Positions 61,845 through 64,000 of a stretch of DNA of 64,000 bases are shown here, piece by piece. The translations under genes were made by a program, and so were the position numbers. Each line of letters begins with the position of its first letter. Positions within the stretch are counted from its first letter, which is position 1. Location of the stretch: positions 16,486 to 80,485 of the IMG/VR virus record IMGVR_UViG_3300048588_001019; one strand, 5' to 3'. The DNA is from a virus. The notes under the pieces are model-generated. The model saw only the letters and a list, made by a program, of their open reading frames with translations. It did no database searches and was not told the origin of the DNA.

Positions 61845-62064
61845 ATGGCAGCTCAGGGATGGCGACGAACTCGACCGCATTTGCTGGAAGCATTATGGAG
61901 ATCTTCCCGGCGCACTCGAAGCTGTACTGAGAGCCAACTGGGAAAGGCTTCATCTTTTCGATGATCTTGGAACGGTGAAGGAATTGTCAAAAGTGGCATT
62001 CATCATCCTTCCCGATTTGAAACGACCAACCAATATTTCAAACAGCATAAGGCTATTCGAATGA
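61837..62064 (+). CDS. Phage tail protein X (LysM-like)
   Basis: 75 aa; ATG 61837 overlaps U by 8 bp. DGDELDRICWKHYGDLPGAL EAVL and IILPDLKRP match the P2 gpX/LysM-like pattern of a short domain that binds near the baseplate hub. Confidence 0.75.
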   Translation: MAEWQLRDGDELDRICWKHYGDLPGALEAVLRANWERLHLFDDLGTVKELSKVAFIILPDLKRPTNISNSIRLFE

Positions 62065-63083
62065 TCCCAAACTTCCGTATCGAAACCAATGGCAAGGATC
62101 TGACCGAGGCGATCCGCTCGCGGCTTTTAAGGCTGACGGTCAAGGACGAGGCTGCCTGGAAATCCGATGCAATGACCCTGGAGCTGATCGACGATGGCAT
62201 CGAATGGCCAAAGGCCGGCCAGGAATTTTCCATAGCACTTGGCTATGACAATGTCCTAACCAGCGTCGGGCGCTTTGCCACAAAGCATGTCGGAGTAACA
62301 ATGGACGGAAAGCGTGTCCTCAAGATCGAGGCCGCGGCCATGGAGCAAAGCTCATCCCTTAAGAGTCAGCGGGAGCAGTCCTGGGACGGGACCACGCTTG
62401 GCGCCTTCGCGGAGGAAATCGCACGAAGAAATGGGCTCAAACCGGCTATCTTTGATGAGCTGAAATCCATTGTGATTGAACACGAGGACCAGACCGAGTC
62501 AGATCTGGCCTTTCTTTGCCGGCTTGGACGACGTCATGACCTTACGATCAAGGTCAGCGGCCGCTATTTGATGCTGACTCCTGCTGATAAAAGCGGAGCT
62601 GATCCGGATGGCACCATCCCCGTCATCCGCATCGAAAAGCCAATCCGATTTGAATACTCAGGTGACCAAACGAGCCGCTATACCGGGGTCCGTGCCTTCT
62701 GGTACGACAATGACGCCGGGGAGAAGCGTCATGTCATGTACGGCAAAGAAGGAGTTGTGCTTGAACTTGAGTACAACAAGATCACGGAAGCAGGCGCGCG
62801 CAAGGCAGCTGAGACAAAATTCCGTGAAGTGGTACGCAAAGGGAAGACCCTCACACTCACAGTCCCCGGCAACGTGCAGCTGGCTGCCGAACGGAAAATT
62901 GATGTCCAAGGCTTCGGGGCCGGCATTGATGGGGAATGGGTGATCAAGTCGGTGGAGCATGCGATCGATGGGTCGGGTTGGGTGACTGGAATTGAGTGCA
63001 GTGTCGATGGGTACAAAGAGGCTCATGAAACTAATGAAGAATATGACAATGGTAATTCGGAATCATTATTCAACAGGGAATGA
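62061..63083 (+). CDS. Late control protein D (baseplate hub)
   Basis: 340 aa, ATG overlapping X by 4 bp. Features of P2 gpD: LRLTVKDEAAWKSDAMTLEL, FAEEIARRNGLKPAIFDELK, ESDLAFLCRLGRRHDLTIKV and YTGVRAFWYDNDAGEKRHVM. The protein forms the hub at the tube end. The last residues after GIECSVDGY are unusually polar. No P2 ogr-like activator is next to it. Confidence 0.8.
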   Translation: MIPNFRIETNGKDLTEAIRSRLLRLTVKDEAAWKSDAMTLELIDDGIEWPKAGQEFSIALGYDNVLTSVGRFATKHVGVTMDGKRVLKIEAAAMEQSSSLKSQREQSWDGTTLGAFAEEIARRNGLKPAIFDELKSIVIEHEDQTESDLAFLCRLGRRHDLTIKVSGRYLMLTPADKSGADPDGTIPVIRIEKPIRFEYSGDQTSRYTGVRAFWYDNDAGEKRHVMYGKEGVVLELEYNKITEAGARKAAETKFREVVRKGKTLTLTVPGNVQLAAERKIDVQGFGAGIDGEWVIKSVEHAIDGSGWVTGIECSVDGYKEAHETNEEYDNGNSESLFNRE

Positions 63084-63113
63084 ACCATCATTGGATGTGG
63101 AGATTGTAACAGA

Positions 63114-63368
63114 ATGGTAGTCAAAAAAAATCTCAAGCGGATGTCTTCCCACAAAGCAAAGTTAAATGTATCCTCTGGGAACTTTGCAAAAGATGAGCTC
63201 TTTGAAAATTGGATAACGAAAAAACTGCTCGCCTCGCATATCGGAATGTCCATTAGTTTCGTGAATAAATACATGAAGGAAGGACTGCCGTATAGGCGGC
63301 GAGGCCGTTCAGTGAGATTTCGAGTGTTTGAAGTTGAAGATTGGCTTCAACGGAGATTCACTCAATGA
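63114..63368 (+). CDS. Excisionase-like HTH protein
   Basis: 84 aa, basic. Residues 35-75 form a MerR/excisionase-type winged HTH: LLASHIGMSISFVNKYMKEG, then RRRGRSVRFRVFEVEDWL, the HTH_17 pattern. Its stop overlaps the integrase ATG, which supports an excisionase or directionality role. Confidence 0.7.
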   Translation: MVVKKNLKRMSSHKAKLNVSSGNFAKDELFENWITKKLLASHIGMSISFVNKYMKEGLPYRRRGRSVRFRVFEVEDWLQRRFTQ

Positions 63369-64000
63369 AAAAATTTAATCCGAAAGTTTTTCAAGATAAA
63401 GATCGTGTTTATCCTCCTGTTGCTGGGGCACCAAATATCAGAAAAATCTATATTTGGGACGAAGCCAGGAAGGAGTATAGACCGCCATCTAGGGGTAAGA
63501 TCTATGTCGCTCGTCGATATGAGATCAATGCAGGCGGCAAAAAAAAGAGAATGTCGGGGTACTTTGAGAGTCTCGAAGATGCTCGTAATTGGCAATCTTT
63601 TATAGATAATTCTGCATCCCAATCACAGCCAAATGTTTCCTCACCAATGCTCAAAAGCTGTCCTACATTCCAACAGATTATGCTTGAGTGGAGGGTGCGA
63701 AAATTCCCAACTTTACGGAAAGCTACCAGGATACAATACCAAGCTCTGTCAGATAGGCATTTCCAGATGTTGTCTGAATTCCCGATCAACGCGATTACTT
63801 CGAAGGACATTGATGCATGGCTGGCAGATAGGAAAGCGAATTTGGGCGATCATCCACAAGCCAAGAGGCGCCTGAGCTTTGACCGAGAACTGATGATTCT
63901 CAGCCTCATACTGGAATATTACGGAGAATATTATGAAGAAGATACTAGCTTCCGACTTCCAGTTAAAAAGCGACATTGGAGAGATTCGAAGCTGAATGTT
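63365..64000 (+). CDS. Tyrosine-type phage integrase, N-terminal part (runs off the window)
   Basis: 212 codons are open from ATG 63365 to the window end. A basic beta-rich arm-binding region (KIYVARRYEINAGGKKKRMS GYF) is followed by a SAM-like core-binding domain: FQQIMLEWRVRKFPTLRKAT, INAITSKDIDAWLADRKANL. The catalytic R-H-R-Y domain would lie beyond 64000, so the family is inferred from the N-terminal layout and the coupled excisionase-like gene. Confidence 0.7.
   Translation, partial: MKKFNPKVFQDKDRVYPPVAGAPNIRKIYIWDEARKEYRPPSRGKIYVARRYEINAGGKKKRMSGYFESLEDARNWQSFIDNSASQSQPNVSSPMLKSCPTFQQIMLEWRVRKFPTLRKATRIQYQALSDRHFQMLSEFPINAITSKDIDAWLADRKANLGDHPQAKRRLSFDRELMILSLILEYYGEYYEEDTSFRLPVKKRHWRDSKLNV

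Larger units (their letters stand above)
43813..64000 (+). mobile_element. Prophage, lambda-type head and P2-type contractile tail, right end beyond the window
   Basis: A continuous plus-strand run of virion genes: small and large terminase, head-tail joining, portal, protease, decoration, capsid, completion, tail terminator, baseplate V-W-J-I, sheath, tube, chaperones, tape measure, U, X, D, then excisionase-like and integrase genes. The left border is set at the 122 bp repeat. Lysis, replication and repressor genes were not found, so they lie to the right of the integrase or are absent. Base composition is visibly more GC-rich than the defence genes to the left. Confidence 0.85.

Noticed and set aside
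63000-64000. A tRNA attachment site for the prophage
   Set aside because: No tRNA-like sequence was recognised in the window and the right end of the prophage lies outside it.

Overview
The window looks like chromosome of a Gram-negative bacterium. Lipoprotein signal peptides, Sec signal peptides, a 7TM-DISM-type receptor joined to a class III nucleotidyl cyclase and an Rhs/YD-repeat lipoprotein are all present. The combination of several membrane cyclases with many secreted proteins suggests a Bdellovibrionota/Oligoflexia or other delta-type lineage, but this is inference and no rRNA or tRNA gene was seen to anchor it. The window is mostly accessory DNA: toxin loci, defence genes, insertion sequences, many decayed gene fragments and a prophage.

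Layout. 0.4-5.8 kb: a plus-strand operon of two exported proteins, a lipoprotein ending in a PD-(D/E)XK nuclease-type toxin domain, its probable immunity protein, and a decayed second immunity copy. 5.9-7.4 kb: small secreted proteins on the minus strand. 8.4-12.3 kb: a Kelch-repeat lipoprotein and a membrane-anchored class 3 lipase. 13.5-15.5 kb: a three-gene minus-strand operon (small PD-(D/E)XK nuclease, DGQHR-domain protein, unknown 108 aa protein) that may be an undescribed defence system. 16.7-21.8 kb: McrB and McrC facing an m5C methyltransferase and an unknown 272 aa protein. 22-31 kb: remnants of a phage-like element, an intact IS2-type element inserted in a phage structural gene, and an Rhs lipoprotein gene split by a second IS3-family element. 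31.5-38.7 kb: three membrane-bound class III cyclases with a lipoprotein and an orphan immunity-like gene. 39-43.4 kb: an MqsA-like regulator with an extra nuclease-like domain, an AbiTii-type abortive infection operon and a DUF3800 protein.

43.8-64.0 kb holds an ordered prophage morphogenesis module: terminase, lambda-type portal, protease, decoration and capsid proteins, then a P2-type contractile tail (V, W, J, I, sheath, tube, chaperones, tape measure, U, X, D), followed by an excisionase-like protein and the first 212 codons of an integrase that runs off the window. Two features stand out. The sheath gene is split in two by one in-frame TGA after a proline-rich linker. A signal-peptide collagen-like protein is translationally coupled between sheath and tube. 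No lysis, replication or repressor genes were seen inside the window.

A repeated theme is duplication and decay. A roughly 60 bp imperfect inverted-repeat element lies at about six places with different flanks, a 122 bp sequence at the prophage start recurs at 22.2 kb, and several small genes exist as two or three degenerate copies. All functional calls are from reading the sequence; no database search was run.
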